Shown here: positions 52,024 to 60,072 of the stretch, in pieces
Layout: the number at the start of each line of letters is the position of its first letter
Numbering within the stretch: the stretch's first letter is position 1
Assembly: GCA_965200535.1 (NCBI GenBank)
Contig: CBDAUF010000002.1
Location: 1,550,001 to 1,614,000, forward strand
Direction: 5' to 3'
Source of the DNA: MPNO01 sp965200535
GTDB taxonomy: Bacteria > Pseudomonadota > Alphaproteobacteria > MPNO01
Length of the DNA: 64,000 bases
Made by a program: the position numbers and the translations under genes
The notes under the pieces: model-generated
Database searches by the model: none
What the model was told of the DNA's origin: nothing
Seen by the model: only the letters and a program-made list of their open reading frames with translations

Positions 52024-54383
52024 CAGATGTCTCCCCGGCCCGTCCGCGTCTCGGCCCGCTGCGCGGTTTCCTGCTTCTCGAGCAGCGCCATCAACCGGTC
52101 GGGCGTGAGCGGCAGTTCGGTCGCGCGCACGCCCACCGCATCGGCCACGGCGCTGGTCAGCGCCGGGAGGAAATTGGCGAGCGAGGTTTCTCCCGCCTCC
52201 TTGGCGCCGAACGGGCCGTTCGGATCGGCATCCTCGACGATGTGGGTCTCGATGGGCGGCGACTCGACGATGGTCGGCACGCGGTAGTCCAGCATATTGC
52301 CGGTGATCCCGAGCCCTTCGTGATAACGCGTCTCCTCCGAAAGCGCCTGGCCCATCCCCATCCACACCGAACCCTCGATCTGGCCTTCGACGGAAAGCGG
52401 ATTGAGCGCCTTGCCGCAATCGTGGGCGACCCAGACCTTTTCCACCGCGATCTCGCAGGTTTCGGGATCGACCGCGACCTCGCAAACCAGTGCCGAATAG
52501 GCGAACGCCATGGTGCCGCCGATCGCTGCGCCGCGGTATTTCCTGCCGCCCCAGGATTCGGGGATGGTGTCGAACGTGCCTTTGACGGCGAGCGTGCCGG
52601 TGCCTTCGAGGGCGGCCATCACGACCTCCTTCCACGACAGTCCCTCGTCCTGCGAGCCGGCACGGTAGACATCGCTCAGGCACTCGACATCTTCCGGTCG
52701 GACATCGAGCTTGCTCGCTGCCGCCTCGACCAGCAGGGATTTCAGGTTCTGCGCAGCGTCGATTGCCGCGTTGCCCACCATGTAGGTGACGCGCGACGAG
52801 TAGGAGCCGTTGTCCTTCGGCGTCAGCGCGCTGTCCGAGGCGACGACATTGATGCGCGAGATGTCGATCCCGAGCACCTCGGCGACGCACTGCGCGAGCA
52901 CCGTGGACGAGCCCTGCCCGATCTCCGCCGCTCCGGTCAGCAGCGTCACCGAGGCGTCCCAATCGACCCGCAGATGGATGGTCGCGTGCGGCTCGCCGGT
53001 CCAGTGCTTGGGCTTCGATGCGCCGGAGATATAGTGCGAACAGGCCATGCCCAGCCCGCGGTTGGGACCGAGCTTGCCCTTGCGCTCCCTCCAGCCGCTG
53101 GCTTTTTCGACGATGTCGAGACAGGCGGGAAGGCCGTAGCTATTGACCATCAGATCGTTGGCGGTAAAGGTCGGCGCGCTCAGAAGATTGGCGCGGCGGA
53201 CCTCGAACGGATCAAGCCCCAGCTCATCGGCCATCGCGTCGAGCAGGTTCTCAAAGGCGAAGCGGATATTGACCGTGCCGTGGCCTCGGAACGCTCCCGG
53301 CGGCGGCATGTTGGTGAGGACGCGAAAGCCCTTGTACTTGACGTTTTCGAGGTCGTAGATCGCGAACAGCATCGACCCGTTGTAGAGAATCGTGACGATG
53401 CCGTAGCCCGAATAGCCGCCCGCACGGTGTACCGATTCGCACTCCACCGCGGTGATCCGGCCGGCGCGCGTCATGCCGATCCGGAGCTTCACCGCGGTCT
53501 CCTGGCGGCCGCGATGGGTGATGAAAGTCTCCTCCCGGCTCAGCACCAGCCTGACGGTGCCGCGCACCTTGCGGGCAAGGAGAGCGGCGACCAGTTCGAC
53601 ATGGAGCGCCTCCGTCCGGCAGCCGAACCCGCCGCCGACATGGGGCTTGATGACACGGATGTCGGACTGGTCCATGCCGAGGGTGCGGGCCAGCATCAGG
53701 TGGACATAGTAGGGAACCTGGGTGGAGGCGCGGACAGTGATCCTGCCGCGGGTTGCGTCGTATTCGGCCTGCGCGGCGTGAGGTTCGCTCTGGACCTGGC
53801 AGACCTCGTTGAGTTGATAGGTTTCCTCGCGCACAAGGTCGGCGGCGGCAAAGCCCGTTGCCGTGTCGCCGATCTCGAAGTCGACCTCGCGCTCGATGTT
53901 CCCGGGCCGCTCTTCGTGAAGCTGCACCGCATCGGCGGCGCGCGCGTCGGCGGCGGTGAAGTAGGCCGGCAGCTCTTCGTAGACGATATCGATCAAATCG
54001 AGTGCACGCTGGGCCGTCGCGGTGTCCTCGGCGGCGACGGCGGCGACGGCCTCGCCGCGGTAGCGGACCCGGCCGCGTGCAAGCGCGTACTCGTTCATCG
54101 CGATCGGCAGGACGCCGAACGTATCGGCGCAATCCGCGGAGGTAACCACCGCATGCACGCCGGGCAGAGCCTCGGCCGCAGAGGTGTCGATACTGACGAT
54201 TCGCGCATGCGCGACTGGGCTGCGCAGGATCCGCCCGGTCAGTTCGTTTCGGTTGATGAAATCGGCGGTATAGAGCGCCTTGCCCGAGACCTTTTCCGGC
54301 CCGTCGACCAGCGGCATCGGCACGCCGATCGATTGCACCGGCGTCGGGCCGGCGCCGAGTCCCTGAACGGCCGCATCGCTCAT
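52023..54383 (-). CDS. hcrA: 4-hydroxybenzoyl-CoA reductase alpha (molybdopterin) subunit
   Basis: This 786-residue molybdopterin-binding subunit of the xanthine-oxidase family has the segments HVGGGFGCRTEALHVELVAA, PPPGAFRGHGTVN and TGAAEIGQGSSTVLAQC. The catalytic glutamate region is GPFGAKEAGE near the C-terminus. Together with the diagnostic beta subunit it is assigned as HcrA. Maturation needs molybdenum-cofactor genes not present here. Starts at ATG 54383 with GGGAGGA and overlaps the gamma gene by four bases. Confidence 0.87.
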   Translation of the reverse strand: MSDAAVQGLGAGPTPVQSIGVPMPLVDGPEKVSGKALYTADFINRNELTGRILRSPVAHARIVSIDTSAAEALPGVHAVVTSADCADTFGVLPIAMNEYALARGRVRYRGEAVAAVAAEDTATAQRALDLIDIVYEELPAYFTAADARAADAVQLHEERPGNIEREVDFEIGDTATGFAAADLVREETYQLNEVCQVQSEPHAAQAEYDATRGRITVRASTQVPYYVHLMLARTLGMDQSDIRVIKPHVGGGFGCRTEALHVELVAALLARKVRGTVRLVLSREETFITHRGRQETAVKLRIGMTRAGRITAVECESVHRAGGYSGYGIVTILYNGSMLFAIYDLENVKYKGFRVLTNMPPPGAFRGHGTVNIRFAFENLLDAMADELGLDPFEVRRANLLSAPTFTANDLMVNSYGLPACLDIVEKASGWRERKGKLGPNRGLGMACSHYISGASKPKHWTGEPHATIHLRVDWDASVTLLTGAAEIGQGSSTVLAQCVAEVLGIDISRINVVASDSALTPKDNGSYSSRVTYMVGNAAIDAAQNLKSLLVEAAASKLDVRPEDVECLSDVYRAGSQDEGLSWKEVVMAALEGTGTLAVKGTFDTIPESWGGRKYRGAAIGGTMAFAYSALVCEVAVDPETCEIAVEKVWVAHDCGKALNPLSVEGQIEGSVWMGMGQALSEETRYHEGLGITGNMLDYRVPTIVESPPIETHIVEDADPNGPFGAKEAGETSLANFLPALTSAVADAVGVRATELPLTPDRLMALLEKQETAQRAETRTGRGDI

Positions 54384-54865
54384 GCCGCTTCCTCCCGGCT
54401 TGCGATTTCCGCGGCCGCGGAACGAACCGCCTCGATGATCTTGATATATCCCGTACAGCGGCAGATGTTCGCCGCCATCCCGCCGCGAATTGCCGCTTCG
54501 TCGGGATCGGGATCGGCGCGCAGCAGCCCCTCTGCCGCCATGATCATGCCCGGCGTGCAAAAACCGCACTGGGCGCCGAGCTTTTCGTGGAAGCCGCGCT
54601 GGATCGCCGACAGCCGCCCCGAGGCATCCAGCGATTCTATGGTCTCCACCCGCGCGCCGTGGCAGGCGTTCGCCAGCGTCAGGCAGGCGTGCCGCGGGCG
54701 GTCCCCGACCAGCACCGTGCAGGCGCCGCATTCACCGCCGTCGCAGCCCAGCTTGGTGCCCGTCAACCCCGCGACCTCGCGCAGGTAGTCGACCAGCAGC
54801 ATGTTGTCGGCGACGACGTCGTCGCGCTGCCGGCCGTTGAGGACAAGGGACAGGATGCTCTTCAT
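54380..54865 (-). CDS. hcrC: 4-hydroxybenzoyl-CoA reductase gamma ([2Fe-2S]) subunit
   Basis: This 161-residue iron-sulfur subunit has the plant-type [2Fe-2S] motif (C41, C46, C49, C61) and the second cluster ligands C100, C103, C135 and C137, in CGFCTPGMIM and CRCTGY. It is the electron-transfer subunit of the reductase. The gene is first in the operon, followed by the alpha and beta genes, and reads away from an AT-rich divergent promoter shared with a MarR regulator. Confidence 0.88.
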   Translation of the reverse strand: MKSILSLVLNGRQRDDVVADNMLLVDYLREVAGLTGTKLGCDGGECGACTVLVGDRPRHACLTLANACHGARVETIESLDASGRLSAIQRGFHEKLGAQCGFCTPGMIMAAEGLLRADPDPDEAAIRGGMAANICRCTGYIKIIEAVRSAAAEIASREEAA

Positions 54866-54989
54866 GCCTCCCCTCCTTCCCGGGAATGGGACATTCGTCG
54901 ATCCATATATGTGACCAAGTCAATAATTGACAATATCAACAATGTCAAGATAACATGAAGCGAGATTGCAGCAGTTTTCGAGTCCGCCG
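54866..54989. promoter_or_regulatory. Divergent hcr-marR promoter and candidate MarR operator
   Basis: This 124-base gap is strikingly AT-rich for the window. On the plus strand TTGACA (54927-54932), 17 bases, then GATAAC (54949-54954) gives a good promoter for marR. The same DNA forms the inverted repeat TTGACA-N10-TGTCAA (54927-54948), and TCAAT-A-ATTGA (54920-54930) lies beside it. The rightward TGTCAA arm read on the minus strand is also TTGACA and could be the -35 box for hcrC. A MarR dimer bound here would cover both promoters, allowing release on binding an aromatic or aryl-CoA ligand. Confidence 0.6.
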
Positions 54990-55475
54990 ATGCCCGACAA
55001 CCGCCCCGCCCGGCGCGATGCCGCGGACGCCGCTTCGCGAACCGGCGGCAAGACGAGCCTCGGCATCCTCCCCGATCTCCTGGGCTATCAGCTTCGTCAC
55101 GCCAACCTGAAAGTGGTCAACGGATTCGCCGAACGGATCGCCCCCCACCGCCTCACCGCCACGCAGTTCGGGCTTCTGGTTCTGGTTAGGGCCAACCCGG
55201 GCGCAACGCAGGCGGAACTCGCCCGCGCCTTCGGTTCCAACAGGTCGGTGATGGTGCGCCTCGTCGACAAGCTGGAAGCGGCGGGGCTGGTCGCCCGGCG
55301 CGCGCGGGCCGGGGACCGGCGGTCGAACGCGATCGTGCTCACCGACCGCGGCGCTGCGCTTCTCGAACGGCTGGAGCGAGAGGTGCGCGCCCACGAGAAG
55401 ACGGTCACCGCCTGTCTCAATGACGAGGAGACCGAAACGCTCCTGTCGCTGCTGCGCCGGCTCAACGCCGGGTAG
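54990..55475 (+). CDS. MarR-family transcriptional regulator
   Basis: This 161-residue protein (161 from ATG 54990; a TTG at 54966 would add eight residues) has the MarR winged-helix pattern, with LTATQFGLLVLV, QAELARAFGSNRSVMVRLVD and LEAAGLVARRARAGDRRSN followed by the wing. MarR proteins usually repress divergent catabolic genes and respond to aromatic acids or their CoA esters. It diverges from the HCR genes and is followed closely by a thioesterase gene, so control of 4-hydroxybenzoate metabolism is the simplest reading. Confidence 0.88.
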   Translation: MPDNRPARRDAADAASRTGGKTSLGILPDLLGYQLRHANLKVVNGFAERIAPHRLTATQFGLLVLVRANPGATQAELARAFGSNRSVMVRLVDKLEAAGLVARRARAGDRRSNAIVLTDRGAALLERLEREVRAHEKTVTACLNDEETETLLSLLRRLNAG

Positions 55476-55479
55476 GCGG

Positions 55480-55911
55480 ATGAGGATCTGGCGCGCCCGC
55501 TTTTTCATCGCCTGGTCGCACTGCGATGCGGCGGGCATCGTCTACTACCCGCACGCCTATGTCTGGTTCGACGAGGCGACGGAAAACCTGTTCCGCTGCA
55601 ACGGGCTCTCGTATCGGGAACTCGAGCGCCAGTTCGGTATCGGCGGCATGCCGCTGATCGAGACCGGGGCGACCTACCGCAGCCCGTGCAGCCTCGGCGA
55701 CGAGGTCGAGATCGAGACCCGGGTCGACGACTGGCAGTCGAGATCCTTTGTCGTCCGCCACGCGATCCGGCACGCCGCGGGGCAGCAGCAGGGCGAGACC
55801 GCGTTCGAGGGATTCGAACGGCGCGTCCTCGTCGCCCCGGCCCCGGATCGGCCGAAGGGCATCCGCGCAATCGAAATCCCGGCTTCCATAATCGCGCGTT
55901 TCGTCGAGTGA
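55480..55911 (+). CDS. Acyl-CoA thioesterase, 4-hydroxybenzoyl-CoA-thioesterase family
   Basis: This 143-residue hotdog-fold protein has the 4HBT motif SHCDAAGIVYYPHAYVWFDE with likely catalytic Asp16. Family members hydrolyse 4-hydroxybenzoyl-CoA or related acyl-CoAs. Its place four bases after marR and opposite the HCR genes points to a role in relieving accumulation of aryl-CoA. The stop overlaps the next gene's GTG start (GTGA). Confidence 0.85.
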   Translation: MRIWRARFFIAWSHCDAAGIVYYPHAYVWFDEATENLFRCNGLSYRELERQFGIGGMPLIETGATYRSPCSLGDEVEIETRVDDWQSRSFVVRHAIRHAAGQQQGETAFEGFERRVLVAPAPDRPKGIRAIEIPASIIARFVE

Positions 55912-56822
55912 CGGCGCTGCGCCGAGCGGCATCTGCCGCCGCGGTCCGCATGCGGGCGCACCCGGCGCTCGCGGCGCTCGCCCTGATGCTGTTGTCCAGC
56001 CTTTTCCTCGCCACCATGCACGGGATGGTGCGCTTCGTCTCCGCCGGCCTCCACCCGTTCGAGATCGCCTTCTTTCGCAACGTGTTCGGATTCTGCGTCC
56101 TGGTTCCCTGGCTGATGCGCATCGGAAGCCGGGTCTTCGCGACCCGCCGGCTTCCCCTTCACGTGACCCGGGGGTTCCTCAACGCGGGCTCGATGCTGCT
56201 CTGGTTTCTCGGCCTCAGCCTGATCCCGCTTGCCGAAGCCACGGCGCTCTCCCTCGCCAGCCCGCTGTTCGTGACCGTCGGGGCGATCGCATTTCTGGGC
56301 GAGCCCGTGCGCGGCCACCGCTGGCTCGGGCTCGGGCTCGGCATCGCCGGCATGCTGGTGATCCTGCGCCCGGGTTTCGAGGAGATCGGCTTCGGCGCGA
56401 TCGCGGTCATTCTCTCCGCGGTCCTCGTCACGGCGTCGAAGCTGATGGCGAAGACGCTCACCCGGACCGAGAGTCCGACCACCATCGTCGCCTATCTGAC
56501 GCTGCTGATGATCCCGGTGACCGCGGTCCCCGCCGTCATGGTCTGGCAGACGCCGACGGGGGTCGAATTTCTCATGCTGCTCGGCATCGGCGGGCTCGGA
56601 AGCTGCGGCCACCTGTGCCTGGTGAACGCCTACCGCCTCGCCGATGTCGGGCTGGTCGAACCGCTCGTCTTCTTCCGCCTAGTGTGGGCGTCCCTGTTCG
56701 GCTTCCTCGTATTCGTGGAATTCCCGGATCTCTGGGTCTGGATCGGCGGCGCACTGATCGTCGCGGCGACCACCCATCTGGCGCGCAGCGAGGGCGGCGC
56801 CGGCAGGCTGAAGGCCCGCTGA
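55908..56822 (+). CDS. EamA/DMT-family transporter
   Basis: This 304-residue protein has about ten membrane segments in two EamA repeats, for example AFFRNVFGFCVLVPWLM and LGLGLGIAGMLVILRPG. Drug/metabolite transporters of this family export amino acids, aromatic acids or nucleotide-like compounds. The GTG start at 55908 overlaps the thioesterase stop, so it is co-expressed with marR and the thioesterase and may export an excess acid. Confidence 0.87.
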   Translation: MTALRRAASAAAVRMRAHPALAALALMLLSSLFLATMHGMVRFVSAGLHPFEIAFFRNVFGFCVLVPWLMRIGSRVFATRRLPLHVTRGFLNAGSMLLWFLGLSLIPLAEATALSLASPLFVTVGAIAFLGEPVRGHRWLGLGLGIAGMLVILRPGFEEIGFGAIAVILSAVLVTASKLMAKTLTRTESPTTIVAYLTLLMIPVTAVPAVMVWQTPTGVEFLMLLGIGGLGSCGHLCLVNAYRLADVGLVEPLVFFRLVWASLFGFLVFVEFPDLWVWIGGALIVAATTHLARSEGGAGRLKAR

Positions 56823-56836
56823 AATCGGGCGTCAGC

Positions 56837-56864
56837 TTGTCGAAGCGGGGTCTTGTGATACAGT
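56837..56864 (+). promoter_or_regulatory. Candidate promoter for the second TRAP operon
   Basis: TTGTCG (56837-56842) and TACAGT (56859-56864) are separated by 16 bases, each with about four matches to sigma-70 consensus. They lie 51 bases before the receptor ATG at 56915. Confidence 0.4.
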
Positions 56865-56914
56865 CCGCCGCAATCGCCGGCCCGGCCGGCGCATCGCGCA
56901 GCAGGGAGAATTTG

Positions 56915-57988
56915 ATGACGTTTCGTGCAGCAGGCTTCGCCGGATTTGCGCTCGCCGGCGCTGCTTTCGCGTTTTGCCCGGCCAGCGCCGCGGCCAAGGA
57001 GTGGAAACTGACCGCCGGATCGAGCCATCCGCCGATCATCCCGTGGGTGCAAACGATCCGCGACCACGTGGTTCCCGAATCGAACCGCATGCTCAAGGAG
57101 CTGGGGGCGCCCGACACCATCAAGTGGACGGAGGCCTATGCCGGCTCGTTGTACAATTTCAAGAACACGCTCGAGGGGGTAGGCGACGGGCTCGCCGATA
57201 TCGGCTGGGTCGGAACCCTCTGGGAGCCGGCGAAGATGCCGCTCGAGAACGTGACCTTCTACGCCCCCTTCGCAACCGGCAACGTGCATCACCTGACGGC
57301 GATCCAGGAGGAACTGCACCAGACCATTCCGGCGATGAACGAGGCGTGGCGGAAGAACAACACCATCTATCTCGGCGGACAGGTGGCCGACAGCTACCAC
57401 ATCGTTTCGAAAACCCCGATTACCTCGGTCGAGCAGTTGCGGGGCAAGAAGGTGCTGGCGCCCGGACCGGCCGCGAACTGGCTCAAGGGGACGGGCGCGA
57501 CGCCGGTCGATGTGGGTCTGCCGATCTTCTACAACAGCCTCAAGACCGGTGTGGCCGACGCCGGCATCATCATCACCACCGGCATGCTCCCCTTCAAGCT
57601 GCACGAGGTTGCGCCCTACATCGTGAAAGTCGATCTCGGCGGGCCGATTTCGGGCGCGCTGGCGATGAATCTCGACACCTGGAAGAGCCTGCCGCTGCAC
57701 ATGAAAACCATGTTCCGTTTCCTCGGGCGCGAATACGCCCGCAAGCAGACGGACATCGTGGCGGCCAAGGTGCGCGCTTTCCTCGCGATCATGGCCAAGC
57801 AAGGCGCCAAGATCTCCACCTTCCCGGCGGAAGAGCGGACCAAGTGGGTGAACCTGCTGCCCAACTTCGCCGGCGACTGGGTCGCCCGCAACGAGGCCAA
57901 GGGGCTGCCGGCCAAGAAGGTCCTGGCCGGATTCATGGAAGGGGTGCGCAAGCGCGGCGGCAAGCCGGCCCGGAACTGGGACAAATAG
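56915..57988 (+). CDS. dctP: TRAP transporter solute receptor, DctP family
   Basis: This 357-residue protein has a Sec signal peptide (MTFRAAGFAGFALAGAAFAF...ASAAAKEWK). The mature domain has DctP features, such as VEQLRGKKVLAPG and a later GVADAGIIITTGM. It would bind an organic acid in the periplasm. The ATG at 56915 follows AGGGAGA. It leads an operon with a fused permease, an amidohydrolase and an SDR, and differs in sequence from the receptor at 23.7 kb. Confidence 0.9.
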   Translation: MTFRAAGFAGFALAGAAFAFCPASAAAKEWKLTAGSSHPPIIPWVQTIRDHVVPESNRMLKELGAPDTIKWTEAYAGSLYNFKNTLEGVGDGLADIGWVGTLWEPAKMPLENVTFYAPFATGNVHHLTAIQEELHQTIPAMNEAWRKNNTIYLGGQVADSYHIVSKTPITSVEQLRGKKVLAPGPAANWLKGTGATPVDVGLPIFYNSLKTGVADAGIIITTGMLPFKLHEVAPYIVKVDLGGPISGALAMNLDTWKSLPLHMKTMFRFLGREYARKQTDIVAAKVRAFLAIMAKQGAKISTFPAEERTKWVNLLPNFAGDWVARNEAKGLPAKKVLAGFMEGVRKRGGKPARNWDK

Positions 57989-58025
57989 ACTCCACCGATC
58001 CGCTTCCGGTCCCTGACCGCGTCCG

Positions 58026-59990
58026 GTGAGCGGCCGGCGTTCGCCGGTCGATCCCGGCGGCGGGGCGTCCGCGCTGCGGCGCCTCGCCACCGGGTTCGGC
58101 GCGCTCTCTTCGGGCATGAACAGCCTGGGCACGTTCTGGGTGTTCTGCCTGATGTTCCTGATTTGCGCCGATGTGCTGGGCCGTTTCCTGTTCAACAGCC
58201 CGATCCGCGGCGTCGCCGAGATGGTCGGCTATTCGATCGTCACGGCGGTCTTCCTGCAGTTCGCCAACACGCTCCATGTCGGCAGGTTCACCCGCGCGGA
58301 GATCCTGATCGAGTGGCTGGAGAAGAACCGCCCGGTCTCCGGCAACGGTTTCATGGCGCTGTTCCACCTGCTCGGCGCCGCCGTCTTCGCGCTGATCGCC
58401 AACGGGACGTTTCCCAAGTTTCTCGATGCCTGGCGCGAGAACGAGATCACCGGGGTTCCCGGCGACTTCACCTTCCTGATATGGCCGTTCCTCGCCATCA
58501 TCACCTTCGGTTCGGCGGCAACCTGCCTCGAATTCCTGCTGCAGTTCGCCGCCGCCGCCGGGCGCGTTCGCACCGCGCTGCGCGACCGGGCGCCGGGGGC
58601 GCCGGCCGGCGGACGCGCGGCGGCGGCGTTCGTGGTCTTCCTCGCCGCCGCCGGCCTGATCGCCGCGCAGGATCTGGGCAACCTGGAGATCGGCCTCCTC
58701 TCGGTCCTCTGCCTGCTGGTCTTCATCTATTGCGGCATGCATGTCGGGGTCGCGCTGATCGTCCTCGGCTTCATCGGCATCTGGCTGATCCGCGGCGACC
58801 CGACGCTCGGTATTCGCACCCTGTCGCGGAGTTCGAGCGAATATCTCAACAGCTATTTCTTCGGCGTCGTACCGCTCTTCGTTCTGATGGGTCTGCTGGT
58901 CAACGTCTCCGAAGTCGGTCGGGAGACCTTCGAGGTCGCCCGCTGGCTTCTTCGGCGCGTAAAGGGCGGGCTCGGCGTCGCCACCGTCGTCGCCAACGCG
59001 ATTTTCGCCTCGATCACCGGGTCGTCGATCGCTTCGGCGGCGGTGTTCACCAAGATCGCGACGCCCGAGATGATGCGCCACGGCTACACGCCGCGCTTCT
59101 CGGTCGGCACCGTTGCCGGATCGTCGGTACTCGGGATGCTCATCCCGCCCAGCCTGCTGCTGATCATCTATGCGTTCCTCGCCGAGGAATCGGTCGGCAA
59201 GCTGTTCATCGCCGCCATTGTCCCGGGCCTCATCCTCGCCGCCGCCATGGCGCTCGCCATCGTGGCAATGGCGATCTTTTGGCCCGATTTCGTGGGCGGC
59301 GACGAGGGAGACCGGGAAACGGACGGCGAGGCGGGTGAGAGCGTCTCGAGCGCCGCCCTCAAGCTGGCGCCCATCGTCATCCTGATACTGCTGGTGCTGG
59401 GCGGTATCTACGGCGGCGTGTTCACGCCGACCGAAGCCGGCGCCGCCGGCGCCCTGGGCGCGCTCCTGATCGCGCTGGCCCGCAGGCGGCTCACTTGGCG
59501 GAACCTGTGGGAAACCGTGGTCGAGACCGGGCATGTCACGGTCTCGGTGCTGTTCCTGATCCTGGCGGCCAGGATCTACGCCCAGATGCTCGCCATGTCA
59601 TCGCTCCCGCAAGAGATTTCGGCCTTCGCTTCGGGCGCCGATCTCGGCCTCTACGGTTTCCTCGCCCTTTTCATCCTGCTCCTGATCGTGCTCGGCACCA
59701 TTCTCGACTCGGTCTCGATCATGGTGATTACCCTGCCGCTCGCGATTCCGGTGGTGCAGAGTTTCGGCGGCGACCTGATCTGGTTCGGGATCGTCGCCGT
59801 CGTCGCCGTCGAGATCGGGCTGCTCACGCCGCCGCTCGGGATCACCTGCTACGTGGTCCGTTCCACACTCGATGACGAGAGGATCACGCTCAACCAGGTG
59901 TTCGCGGGCGCGGCGCCGTTCGTGGTCATCATGCTGGCGGTGGTCATCCTGCTCGCCGCCGTGCCCGAACTCAGCCTGGTCTTCCTGTGA
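58026..59990 (+). CDS. TRAP transporter fused permease (DctQ-DctM)
   Basis: This 654-residue protein combines a small-permease part (about 1-195, four TMs, CADVLGRFLFNSPIRG) and a large-permease part (about 205-654). The second has DctM motifs including FVLMGLLVNVSEVGRETFEV, ITGSSIASAAVFTKIATPEM and SSVLGMLIPPSLLLIIYAF. Fusion of the Q and M subunits is known for TRAP systems. The start is GTG at 58026, 37 bases after the receptor gene. Confidence 0.9.
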   Translation: MSGRRSPVDPGGGASALRRLATGFGALSSGMNSLGTFWVFCLMFLICADVLGRFLFNSPIRGVAEMVGYSIVTAVFLQFANTLHVGRFTRAEILIEWLEKNRPVSGNGFMALFHLLGAAVFALIANGTFPKFLDAWRENEITGVPGDFTFLIWPFLAIITFGSAATCLEFLLQFAAAAGRVRTALRDRAPGAPAGGRAAAAFVVFLAAAGLIAAQDLGNLEIGLLSVLCLLVFIYCGMHVGVALIVLGFIGIWLIRGDPTLGIRTLSRSSSEYLNSYFFGVVPLFVLMGLLVNVSEVGRETFEVARWLLRRVKGGLGVATVVANAIFASITGSSIASAAVFTKIATPEMMRHGYTPRFSVGTVAGSSVLGMLIPPSLLLIIYAFLAEESVGKLFIAAIVPGLILAAAMALAIVAMAIFWPDFVGGDEGDRETDGEAGESVSSAALKLAPIVILILLVLGGIYGGVFTPTEAGAAGALGALLIALARRRLTWRNLWETVVETGHVTVSVLFLILAARIYAQMLAMSSLPQEISAFASGADLGLYGFLALFILLLIVLGTILDSVSIMVITLPLAIPVVQSFGGDLIWFGIVAVVAVEIGLLTPPLGITCYVVRSTLDDERITLNQVFAGAAPFVVIMLAVVILLAAVPELSLVFL

Positions 59991-60072
59991 GGCCGGGAAG
60001 GACGGCCGGGAATTGACTGGCCGCCGGATGCGTGCAGAAACTCGGACCTATCGGGAAACGAGGGATTTCGCC

